NCBI GenBank assembly: GCA_963969595.1
Contig: OZ018415.1
Location: 14,136,001-14,200,000 of the forward strand
Length of the DNA: 64,000 nt
DNA from: Neckera pumila
Taxonomy: Eukaryota > Streptophyta > Bryopsida > Hypnales > Neckeraceae
Reading direction: 5' to 3'
Positions within the stretch are counted from its first letter, which is position 1; every line of letters begins with the position of its first letter. Made by a program: the position numbers and the translations under genes. The notes under the pieces were generated by a model. It saw nothing but the letters and a program-made list of their open reading frames with translations, did no database searches and had not been told where the DNA came from. Positions 1-10,123 of the stretch are shown in pieces.

Positions 1-1
1 G

Positions 2-1820
2 AATGTGCAGAAAGGTAGTCATTTCCAATCAGAGAAGACTATCTCTGCGGCTAAACATGATACAGACATCATTGAGGAGTTGCTCCTTCAGCACCATGTG
101 ATGGCTAGCATTATGCAGTCTCGCATCACAAATATGCAGGTTTGTGTTGGTTCTGTTACTTGATATTTCATTTCTCCATCACCGGAAGCTTGCACTCATA
201 TTTTCTTTCTGTAAAAATTGCCGTCAGTTCAACATATGATTCTTAGATGATTATGATTCTTGTGCTATGCCACTTTTCTTGAAGTTCTGAGGACTCTTCA
301 CACTGTCTTTCATTTGTATAGGTTGTGAGGCGGTTTTGGAATAAAAATGACATGAAAGGTGCGATAGAGGCAATGAAGAAAATGACCGATCAATCTGTAA
401 GTGCATTAATCCTGCCTGTCCTCTTCTTGAAGTTTCTTTGCATGTTTTATAGGTGATAAGTTTCTCAAGAAGGGCTTATCCGTGTGCGTTTTTCTTTTGT
501 GATGCAGGTACTAGTAGAGGTCCTCTCTGTGTTCATGGAGAAAACCAATCTCTTGACTTTGGAGATCTGCTATATGTTGATCCCTCTGCTAAATGGCCTC
601 CTGAGTACTGACAATGACAGGTTTAATTTTAACCATAAACTTAACTCTTAAGGGCTATATTGGTGTTCTTTATACGGTTTCCTTCTGAGTAATTCGCAAA
701 TTGGATTTCTTTTGGTAATGTTCTCACGAAATTATATGTCTGTAGATATCTAATGACTGCTCTTGAGCTATTGGGCAAGCTTGTGGAGACTTTTGGTCCC
801 ATCATCCATGAAACACGTACTTCTTCACCATCAATTGGTGTCGACCTTCAAGCAGAGCAACGGTATGTCTCTGAGTGCTAGGACCAAGTGGTATTGTTCC
901 AGCAGTTTGCAGTTTTCATGTCCTATTATGGGGTCATCTCCAGTTTCTTGGAAAGATTCGATCCTTATTTCTGGCCCACCCACACATTTGTGTCTCCAAT
1001 TTAGGGAGTTCCTTTATGAAGGTGTAATATGGGGGGATAATTGAAGCATTTGTTTCTGTGGTTGTAAACTGTATTCACGTGCATCTCTGACGTCAGATAT
1101 AAATTGAATGTGATGACAGACTGGATCGATGCAACATGTGTTATCACGAGCTGCAAGCTGTAGGCCATAGCCTGCTGCCTCTTATGAGGTTTGTTTTCTT
1201 TTATTGATTTCTACATGAGTCCTCAAATGTAACGTAGAGAACCCATTCCCGTGATATTAGCTGTTTCAATTATAAGAATGTATTTTTAAGATTTTGTGGA
1301 TCTTGTTACCATTTCTAAATGATTTCAGTGCATTAAAGCACGTAATGTCTGGATACTGTATGAGTGGGTTATGATTTGTTGACATTTGAAGTAGTTTTGC
1401 CCCAATCACGAGCCTAGACTAGAGCACCCTTGAACCCTTGCATCTCTGATGTATCTCGTGGATTATCTTTGCCTGTGATAGGACTTGATTTTTTACCAAT
1501 CCTGTGTTTGGATGACACTTGCATTGTAAAAGGGTGACTTCGCAACACTTGCATTGAAAAGGGTCCCTTCGCAAAGGGGTTTCCAAGCTCTGGTCTCACC
1601 ATTTGATTTGTTCCAGAGGACAGAGTGCATAGGTTTTCCTGGTAGTACTTAGAAGGTGTACGTACATTGTTCCCCCCCTGATACGTATATTGATAATAAT
1701 CGTTTACAATTTGCTCAAACGAAGTTTGGTTTCAAATGAATCGTTTTGCTTGGTTGCAGGAAAGGTGGGGATGTGACAAAAGCAGCTAGGAACCTACAAG
1801 AGGCTTTGGGTCGAGTTTGA
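2..1820 (+). CDS. Katanin p80 subunit, C-terminal part (gene enters from left edge)
   Basis: Regulatory, non-catalytic subunit of the microtubule-severing enzyme katanin; the C-terminal con80 domain seen here binds the p60 ATPase and microtubules. Coding exons read 2-139, 322-396, 508-620, 746-862, 1120-1188 and 1760-1820, each joined by GT-AG introns with matching phase. Together they give about 190 residues with family hallmarks: RITNMQVVRRFWNKNDMKGA (start of con80), then GVDLQAEQR and a C-terminal RKGGDVTKAARNLQEAL before TGA at 1818-1820. The N-terminal WD40 propeller and linker are outside the window. No frameshift or internal stop was found, so the gene is probably functional. Introns are 87-571 bp; the last one holds a short tandem repeat. 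The next gene relic lies downstream on the opposite strand (convergent). Family assignment is firm; the orthologue symbol is not fixed. Confidence 0.93.
1515..1573. repeat. Two-copy 30-bp tandem repeat in katanin intron
   Basis: Two adjacent near-identical units (1515-1544 and 1545-1573) both begin ACACTTGCATTG and end CTTCGCA. They lie in the last intron of the katanin gene and do not touch its splice sites. Confidence 0.75.
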
Positions 1821-3367
1821 TGAGATTGGACTTGGTATATTTATAACTTCAATATAGTGGTTGTGTACGGAAAGGTTTAGCAATAGTAAGCAACGATGAG
1901 TTTTCTGATGGTGTAGGTAATGAGTGTCCCTCTTGGCTTTCATTTTCTAATTCCTGTTCTCGAGGTGCATGGCATAATGCTTCTAGGGTAGAAGAATCTT
2001 CCTTGGGCTCAATTTGTGAGCACCGCAAACAGTTCTGAGAGGAAAGGGCTGGCTCCATTTTCATCAGCAATAGAGCCAACGAAGAGTGTAGTTGATGCCC
2101 CTTTCACCATAATATTCTTTGCCTCGACATAACTGAGAAGGCGTTTTCACGTCCGTTGAATAGTTGTTCATGAAGGGGGTGTCGACTCCGGGGATAATTG
2201 TTTCATAGACTGGGTTGTTGGCTTGTGCCGGTCTTTTACTTCCAGCTCAGTACCTCTTTATTTTGTGCGAAATGGTAACAGGTGAATTCTTAACCCTTTT
2301 TAGTCCCAGATAGTTTTTTAAAAACGCAGCTTTTAGTACCTGAATACTAAACATTGCTTTTTATGGAGACATGGATGTCTATTTGTAGATTCCAAGCATA
2401 GAAAGTCTTCTTTGTGGTGTTACGTAATGTAAAATTTGGTGCGCATTCAACGGTGCATTTTGTAACAGACTAAGTGTGTTTTGCATGGCAAAGGATCCGT
2501 TTTTTTGTGCATTACACAGTGACCTCATCTTGTTGATAGCCAGACCGCATCTCGGTCATAGCCAGACCTCATTCAGCAATTCTTACAAAATGCATTATGC
2601 AAGTAAACTTATGGAATACAAGAAAGAAGATCGTACTAATAGTCAAGCCATTAGCCCGTGACTGTTAAAGCTAGAAACAGAAAGTCCTCTCTGGGAGCTA
2701 ACAACACAAAATTTCAAAGCATGTTACTAATGTTCAAAATGTCGGGTTTGGTTTCTTCTTTCATTACTGGTACATTTCATTACTTCCTCAAAGTTTCCTA
2801 AATGATTCATATTCAACACTTTCAGAAAAATCACTTTTGGGCCATTAGGGATAAACACATAGCAACAACTATTTAGCAGCACTAACAAAAAGATAAACCC
2901 GAATGGAAACAAAAATTTCAACAACAAGCACGTTAAATAACTAACTTATGCGTAACTTGGGATTCCATAAATTTCCACTTTTTACACTATATGGTCATAT
3001 TCGTTCAAATGAGGTTCTCGATGGAGTGTTCAAAGAACCAAACTTGTGACATTCAAGTGCACAGAACATAAAAAGCTGTGATTCATATATATCTGAGGTT
3101 CAATGGTCTTTCGGAAAAAAGCCTTTTGGAAACTTGTCCAAATATGATACTCCTTATCGAGACTACGTCTTATAAACAATAATTGTATCACCTCGGCATT
3201 TCTTGTAGAATTTACAGAGTAAAAATACTAAAACACAAATTTCAAAAGCCAGCAATCACTGAACATTTGCTAGTTCTTACTTGCATCCTATTTACATTAT
3301 CTATTTTGAAGGTATGAAAAAGAATTCTCAACATAAGAGTATAGGAAATCCAAAAACCTTACTGTAC
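1821..3367. other. Katanin 3' flank and intergenic DNA
   Basis: The first few hundred bases after the katanin stop are probably its 3' UTR. The rest has only short open frames with no recognisable product. I searched the minus strand here for the missing RPE exons (for example the region coding HVDVMDG) and saw none. No repeat structure stands out. Confidence 0.5.
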
Positions 3368-4087
3368 CTGATCTCCCAAGTAAGCAAAGTTGGCCGACAG
3401 AAGTGACGGTGAAACAATGATGTCACTCTGGGAGCACTTGTCGACGCGGTGAGTTGGAGGCATCGCCGGCCTACCACTCCATTCATAATTGAAACAGGTA
3501 TCTAGGTCAAACCTCGATCCGAAGCCATCGAAATAAAGCTGGACCCAAAATTTAAACTCAGAGGGGCAGAAAGAAACCCAAATATTCTCACAATCGAACT
3601 ACAAACATTACAGTGATCGCAATTAAGATGGGGTAAAAATTCCACATGAAGAACTAAACATCAACAGCTAGCAACGAAGTCTTAAATGCAAAAAGAACAT
3701 CCGTAAATCTCATGATACACAGGCAGACACAGATACAATCAAAGTGACCATAAAGAGCCAAATCTACATATCAAGAAAACAGGAATACGAAATTCAAACT
3801 CACAATCAAGATGCAAAAATACAGATTTGTGCAATTCTCCATATACACAGTGAACACTAATGTGCAACCAAGATTGGCTGAAATTCGCTAGAACGAGTAA
3901 AACATAAGCAAGCATCCAAATGATCGTACTGACAAAATCAAAGACAGAGGTACAAAATTTACAACTGGTGGTAGCGGAGACCTTAACTGAGCGCACCTTG
4001 TCTCTCCCAAAAGCTGCTTTGCCCAGCACTGGACTTCACCGGAATTGGAATCATAGCTGTCGTTGTCATGGTTGTCATGGCTGTCAT
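3368..4087 (-). pseudogene. 5' fragment of plastid ribulose-phosphate 3-epimerase gene
   Basis: RPE interconverts ribulose-5-phosphate and xylulose-5-phosphate in the Calvin cycle and pentose phosphate pathway. On the minus strand an ATG at 4087-4085, preceded in frame by a TGA, starts a Thr/Ser-rich transit-peptide-like leader to a GT donor after 3997. A second exon (3538-3368, 57 codons, flanked by AG and GT) encodes [20 protein letters not shown] followed by FAYLGDQ, the conserved start of the RPE barrel. The two exons do not join in frame: exon 1 has 91 nt and exon 2 is read in phase 0. One base fewer in the TTTT run near the end of exon 1 would restore the frame. None of the later exons, which carry the active-site residues, is present before the convergent katanin gene. 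I read it as a truncated, frameshifted gene copy; an alternative upstream donor cannot be excluded. Confidence 0.75.
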
Positions 4088-4313
4088 CTCTTCTTCCCAA
4101 TATCAATTAATCGGGCCAGTTGCGGAAGCTCTAAAAACAATTTCCTCAAAGAAAGTCGATTGCCTCGAAGAAAACAGACAGGAGGTGGAAAATTGGGACT
4201 GGGAGCGTGGGTTGTGGGCCTCGGAGGTGATTGCGAAAGCGTGGTGGAGGACGAAGAGGATAAGGAGAACAAGATTGACGATTTCGTTTTGAAGTTCGTG
4301 TAAAACTGTCACT

Positions 4314-5320
4314 GAGCAGACGTGCTAGCTGTGTCAAACTGGCAACCACATTAACCTTGTTTGAAGGGCCACTGATGCACTGCAAACTCATCAAAGAATA
4401 CTTTTCTACGATTTGTCTGGAGGCTTTTTTGTGATTTGGAAATTTATGATTTGAGAGGTTTTCAAGAGAAGGGAACATTGTCCTGGTCAAAGCTTTTCAA
4501 CTACGAGTCTTTTTCGCTCTGTCATTGATCTGTGTGTGGTTACTGTGCAGACGTCCAAGTATTGTAATGCTCCTGAAATCCCCCTTCTTCTCGAGCCGAA
4601 TCAGGGCTGCATATAATTTTTTGGCACCTCTTCATTTTTTACTAAGTCGACATGAGAATCTTCAGTTTGTAGCAAACATGGCGAAATTGAACGCATTCCA
4701 GAAGTTGTTGCGACAGAGATGGTGGAGTCTTCTTGCCTATCCTTGCTTGTCCCGTTTTTTTGAAGTCTTGACCCTGCTGAACTGGTGTGCTTACTGAAAT
4801 AGCTGCTCCGAGCTCTGAGACCTCATGCTGCACAGCAACTAGTGATTCCGGTTCTTGAACATTTGTTGCAGGTTCGATCTCACGTCCCTTGTCTTTGGTA
4901 AACCAGTGATTTTTGAAATAGTAGATTTGTCTATATGAACGTTAACGAGAGCTCGGGTAGGTAACGAGCCGAAGATATATCATCTTGTAATGGATGGCGT
5001 CGTGGAAGTGATAGTTTCGAAACATCTTATTTCCTTTGGAAACTTGTAACTTGCACTCGGAAATAATCGTTTGATGAGGTGCATCTGCAATGGCATGAAT
5101 AATCAACTTGAAGAGTTTCCTGGTGTTCAAATTGCATTAGGTCGGCCCGCTTTCCCTGGAGATGTGCACCAAATTCTGGGCACGACGGCATTCTTATCTC
5201 ATCTCTACCCTTTGATTCAATGTTGCGCATTGCGAGGAGTGCGATGGATCGAAGTTTGTCCTGTCGATTTTGCGGCTCTCCCTTGGGTTGAACAATCGTT
5301 TTCAAATACTTTCATTTGGA
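4314..5320 (-). other. Unrecognised stretch with possible degenerate coding on minus strand
   Basis: Two minus-strand frames look coding-like: about 5130-4942 (contains FKLIIHAIADAPHQ) and about 4890-4642 (contains QDFKKTGQARIGKK). They are in different frames with stops between, and I found no convincing shared intron. I do not recognise a family. They may be remains of one broken gene, or chance frames in a GC-richer stretch upstream of the RPE fragment. Confidence 0.25.
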
Positions 5321-5401
5321 GATCGTTTTAAAGGTTCGTTGCATCGAGTTTGCGGTTATCGTCCTTTTCCAGAACGATTATTCCAATTATCCTTTTGCAG
5401 A

Positions 5402-5470
5402 ACTATCGAGGTTTGGTTTCTCTGAGTCCAACTATCGAGGTTTGGTTTCCCTAAGTCCAACTACCGGGCT
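5402..5470. repeat. 29-bp tandem repeat upstream of F-box relic
   Basis: Two almost identical 29-bp units (5402-5430, 5431-5459), each starting ACTATCGAGGTTTGG, followed by a partial third. They sit just upstream of a TATA-like box and could be part of the old promoter. Confidence 0.8.
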
Positions 5471-5481
5471 CCAAGTACTCT

Positions 5482-5489
5482 TATAAAAG
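5482..5489 (+). promoter_or_regulatory. TATA-like box for the F-box relic
   Basis: TATAAAAG lies about 540 bp before the first likely start codon of the F-box/kelch pseudogene, with a T/C-rich leader after it. Position and sequence fit a plant core promoter, but nothing else supports it. Confidence 0.35.
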
Positions 5490-7247
5490 CTCCTAGCAAA
5501 CAAGATCTCTGAGCATTTGGTCGTTTGCCTGGTCTCCTTTTGCTCTGCTGTAGGTTGCTTTTCTCGTATTTTGCTGTAGTTTGCTGTTCTCGTAGTTTTC
5601 CTTGGCTCTTGCCGCAGTTTGGTTTTCTCGTGGAGAAATTTTCATGCAGTTATGGTTGCGTAATTATTTTCATTACTTGTTGAACATCAGCCACCTGGCA
5701 TATTTTCTCCAAGCGAGGGCAAAGGCTTGAATTTTTCTTCTTGTTAGATTCAAATCAAGCACAATTGCATTCACAAGCTAACCAGCGATTCAATTCTGTC
5801 TTAGGACAAGGCTAGCTTGCACGTACTTGTTTTCAAAGTCAAGTGGGCTCTCAGCCTGAATTTTACTTTTTCCCGGAAACAAATCCGGCAAAGTACGTTC
5901 CATATACAAACTAGCAGTCCAGTTCTCTCTTCTGGCAAGTCTTGCACGTACTGCTTTTCAAGTAGGTTCTCAGATTAGAATTGTTGCAAGGCAATAACTA
6001 GTAGTTCAATCCACCTTTCAAATTCTGCATAGTGCATGTACGTCGCGCTAGTCCAATGTCAAACAGCGGATTCGAAACCCTAGCCGTGTTCGGGCAACAC
6101 AGCACTGGATCGGAAACAGATTCATACCTTTCCCAGATATCAGAATCAGGATTCGAAGTAGTAAATACAGAATCTGACTCGGACTCTCTTTCCGATTCAA
6201 CAGAAGAACAACAACCAGCTCATGATGACGAGTATATGGATGTAGATTCGGTCCATAGTATGGACGTTGCAATGGTAACGCAACCAGGTGGAATTCATCC
6301 CGAGCCTTGGAGCTTGCCATAATCACCGATTTTTACCGAAGCAGTATTGTCGCACCCAAGTTTCTTGAAAAGCCTCGAGGCGGACGAGATTCTGCACCTA
6401 AAGCACGTTTGCAAGGGGTAGGCAGCTTGGTTTACCAGCAGCACGGATATCATCGCCAAGTCCCCGCCGCCAGGACGAGAGCTCCCACTGGTACTTCCGA
6501 GTGCTTCCCAGTGTTCTACAAGCTTGCGGAGCCTGCGGATCTATTCTCCTGGACTTGGTCAGGAATCTGGCACGGGACTGACAAACACTCGTTGGAAACG
6601 CTCCCTAATACGCAGCCCTTCTCTGGATTGTGTGCCGCCTGCCTGGCGCAAGTGGAGCCACCTGTAGGTGGTCGCCATCGCAGGTAAGGCATGCAGTCTC
6701 TTCACATGAGCCCCAAAATGAAATTTAATTTCGGTCTAAATTAGTTAGCTTCGATATGATTATGTTACTCAGGCCAGGGATGTCGACTATTCTTGGTTCC
6801 TTATCAGAAGTTTCGGAGGCGATTATTTGCACTAGGAACATCACTGTGTAACTAGAAAAAGCATACGGAGATCGATTTCTTGCAAGATTCGATCTCCAAT
6901 TTGATCTTCAACCTTGCCATATTAAATTTACGAATTAATGTCGTGGGACTTCGATCACTCATTGCAGGTGGCCTGCTCCTCAATACATCAGGTTTGTTCG
7001 TGACATTGTCAATGTCCCGGTCAAGCCATATCGATGCGTAAGGAATTACTGGGAACCAAAAGGATACAAGTTACGGTACTGTAACTACTGTGCCCAGGAC
7101 TTTAGCACCAGGATTCCGGGTTGCACCCGTTGCCTCACCCTCGATAACAGGAACTGGGAGCCTCTGATGGTGGTCAATCCCCTCACGAAAGCAGTCTGGT
7201 TCCTTCTAGCACCTGATTGTTTCAAACTTGCAAACTGGGATCTCACA

Positions 7248-7350
7248 GGGAGGTTGGGAGGGCGATACCGGGGGGAGAATATTCAACATGTAACTTCACC
7301 CCCCAAATCTTTCTTAAATTCTACCCCCGGTATTGCCCTCCCGATCTCCC
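7248..7350. mobile_element. 103-bp fold-back (hairpin) insertion
   Basis: Arms 7248-7280 and 7318-7350 are inverted copies (33 bp, about 5 mismatches) built around GGGAGGGCGATACCGGGGG, with a 37-bp loop. It splits the kelch-coding exon, and the reading frame differs on either side. A clear target duplication was not seen. The GC-rich arms differ from every other element in the window. Confidence 0.6.
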
Positions 7351-7476
7351 CCGGATATGTGGTCCTATCATTGTATGCAAGCGCTCATGCTGGTGAACGA
7401 CGAAGCAAACTCGTACGAAGTCTTTCTTGTGTACAACGATTTGGTGTTCGTTTACTCCTCCACGTCTGACAGCTGG

Positions 7477-7616
7477 CACTAGTAGAAAACACTGACCTAA
7501 ATGACTTGTCCACAATGACTAACAATCATTTTATGTCCCAATGACTACAAAATGACTGCAAAGTGACTATTGCAGACATTGTGGACAAGTTATTTATAGC
7601 CTGTTTTTTACTAGTG
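7477..7616. mobile_element. Non-autonomous CACTA (CMC/EnSpm) element
   Basis: It starts CACTAGTAGAAAACA and ends TGTTTTTTACTAGTG, the typical CACTA terminus. The inverted arms continue about 40 bp (both contain ACTTGTCCACAATG). A 3-bp TGG duplication flanks it exactly (7474-7476 and 7617-7619), as this superfamily makes. At 140 bp it has no coding capacity, so it needed a transposase from elsewhere. It sits in an exon of the F-box relic, directly after the codon for the W of SDSW. Confidence 0.92.
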
Positions 7617-9022
7617 TGGAAATGTTTGGAGTTCCACCAAGTGGGGCAGTGGAGGATCCTCCTGAATTGGCACAAATGGGGATCCAATTGGGCCAGCGCT
7701 GGGTGGGCCAATGTCTCTTTGTGGCAGACATTTGATATCCTGACAATGCAAATTATATCTGGAACCCACTCACTGCCCAAGTTCTCCAGGTATAGCAATT
7801 TCAATACAATTCTCTAGTAATACATTTCTGGCTGCCACGTAAAACATAGAGGCTAGGGTGCTAGATTATCCTAGTTCCTTGATCGTCATTGCAGGTTTAG
7901 AGCATTGACAATAAGGATAATTTGAGCCACTGATTTACTTGTATGGTTGTATGGCCATATGCATATCAAATTCCCTTCTTGGGTTTAACACTGTGCGAAA
8001 ATCATCTGATGACATTTACCTCCATGATTGTATGTGGGTCACGTTCTAATTGAACCAATATGACTGAATGTGACCAACTCGCCACATAGTCACATACAGC
8101 CAAGCAGAAAATTTGGGTCACGGATTTAATTGTACCGCTTCCTAGTTCATATCATCTGAAATTTTTTTGATACTTCCGGAAGGCCGGGGACAAGGATAAA
8201 TACATAGTTTTTCTCCCTCAATATGAAATTTATTGTTTCTTCTTTCATCAATGTATACCTTGAACCGATCGCTACAGTTAGGTGATACATATTTGTATGG
8301 TATATGTAGATTGGATGATTTCAAATATAGTGCAACTGGCATACTAGCTGTGCTTATTGTTACCATATTTTTATCTTCTTGTCCCGCAGGTATTTGAAAT
8401 CCACGTCGAAGCTGGGGACTGGAGACGATACAATAATTTCCTGTTTCGGAAGGCTACGGATAGTATCTGGATTCCAATTGTCGATGTGACAGGCATCTAC
8501 CAATGTGAGGAGGGCCGACAACTTGATCTATCTCCAAAATTTGGAGCTCGTGGAATGCATGGGCCACCTCTATGCAGTGATTCCCGCAAGACTTGACGAG
8601 TATTTGCATCCTCTGGAGGACGACACCGATGACTGACCGATCCGCTGGTCGAACTGGTCCAACCATGTGCCGTTGGACCCCAAGTACATGCCTCTTCAAT
8701 TTTACATCTTGCAATTGCAGGGAGACAGCTTCTTGAATGGCGTGCTGCGTATCAAACTAGAACCCAGCGCCACCGGGCCGGGTGGAATTATATGTCTCGC
8801 CGACAGAATTTGTTCGATCAGACCAAGCTAGAGAACAAAACTTCATGGCAAATTTGGTTCAGCTACGTTGGGAAGGGTAGCGTCATTTGGGTGAGCTGTG
8901 AAGACTATCTCTTGCAGTATAATGTGGTCTCGGGGTAAGCGCGGACGCAAGTCATTCCGGTGAACTGGGTTGAAGAAAACATGAGGTTCGCATATCAGTC
9001 GAGCTTCCATATGAAGCCCTAG

Positions 9023-9759
9023 TTTGCGCATAGGAAAAAACCTATATGTCACAGCCCTAGCAAATATGGAAGGCTAGGAATATTTTTTGTAGTGGTTTCA
9101 AAACTTTGAAGTAGTTCAGTATGACTCTATTTGAACAACAAATAGTATGCATTATTTTGCAACTAGTTGAGACTGCAATAGTTTGTGCAACAGTTTCAGC
9201 ACATCGATGTACATCTACAGTATATGTATTGGTTCCATATGTGTCCGGGACGTTTGCAACAAGTTTGTCGCACATTTGCAGTACAATGGTTTGCAATAGA
9301 CCATAAAAAGTCAATTTATTTTGTTAAATTGGTGATATATTGTCTATTCCACAAACCAAAAATTGTTTTATATATCTTCACAATGGTCTAATTTTAAGCC
9401 ACAAAGTAGGACATGTGTAGATTTTGGTTTCAGGTTGCGCAGCCTGAATGGCGCCAACGTAATGGAATATCATGAAAGTATTGAAGCTGACTGTTGTTAG
9501 CAAAGTACTGAACCTCTACAAACCATTGCAAAATAATTGATGATGTGTTGCAACAGCTACTTCCGCATTAGTGCAGGCAGCTCATATTGAATCTTGAGTG
9601 AGTAAAGTGTACACAAAGAATAGATGAAAGTGCATTAATTTCACAAAGATTCAATATGAGCTCCCTTTATTGGAAATTGGACAAATGGCCTTTGTGTCCA
9701 AGTTCTATTTTGAGTGGCTCTCATTAGCGGGATTGAGAATACTCATTTTAGTGAATGAA
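9023..9759. other. Intergenic DNA with a small hairpin
   Basis: No gene seen. A short inverted repeat pairs GCTCATATTGAATCTT (from about 9586) with AAGATTCAATATGAGC (about 9650), leaving a loop of about 50 bp; it may be the remains of a small fold-back element. Confidence 0.5.
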
Positions 9760-10119
9760 AATTAAGTGTGTTTTTTCAAAGTTTTTTCCTAGACTCTCAA
9801 CTCAATTATTCAACATCAAAAATTAGAAATTCAAAATCAGTAGAGCAGTTAAGAAAGGTCAATGCCAAAAATCTAGTCGAGCACTTGAGGAGCAAAAAAA
9901 CTATTTTCTTCATTTTCAATGCAAATATCTTGCAATCTATGCAGTTAAAGTTTTTGAAATTTCTTCCACGCATGCTTTGTACTTTACTACACTAGTCTAT
10001 TTAAAGATCCAATGGTTAAATTTGTAAAAAAAATACTTTAAGAGGTTTTTTGAATTTCGTAACTGAAATGACAGTTTTGAGTGGTTTTTGATGGAACAAA
10101 GGTCTAGGGACTTTAGGAT
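9760..10119. mobile_element. Truncated copy of the TTAA/CCCCTAAAG family (right part)
   Basis: The stretch from about 9760 (TAGACTCTCAACTCAATT) matches the inner right half of other copies and ends CTTTAGGAT followed by TTAA at 10120-10123. The left half is missing. Confidence 0.6.
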
Positions 10120-10123
10120 TTAA

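Larger units (their letters stand above)
6032..9022 (+). pseudogene. F-box/kelch-type protein gene, decayed and interrupted
   Basis: Intact relatives are substrate receptors of SCF ubiquitin ligases. An acidic Ser-rich N-terminus (6032-6319) leads into an F-box relic (HVCKGxAAWFTS near 6400, with a TAG at x), then kelch-like pieces: CFPVFYKLAEP near 6510, NPLTKAVWFLLAP near 7180, NDEANSYEVFLVYND near 7400, WNPLTAQVLQ near 7765 and VFEIHVEAGDW from 8390. The old C-terminus runs through GKGSVIWVSCEDYLLQYN to a stop at 9020-9022. Introns 6684-6967 and 7790-8389 keep good GT-AG borders and matching phase. Broken by several frame changes, TAG near 6420, TGA at 7733-7735 and stops near 8640 and 8940. 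A 103-bp fold-back and a 140-bp CACTA element lie inside exon 2. F-box/kelch assignment rests on pattern, not alignment. Confidence 0.72.
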
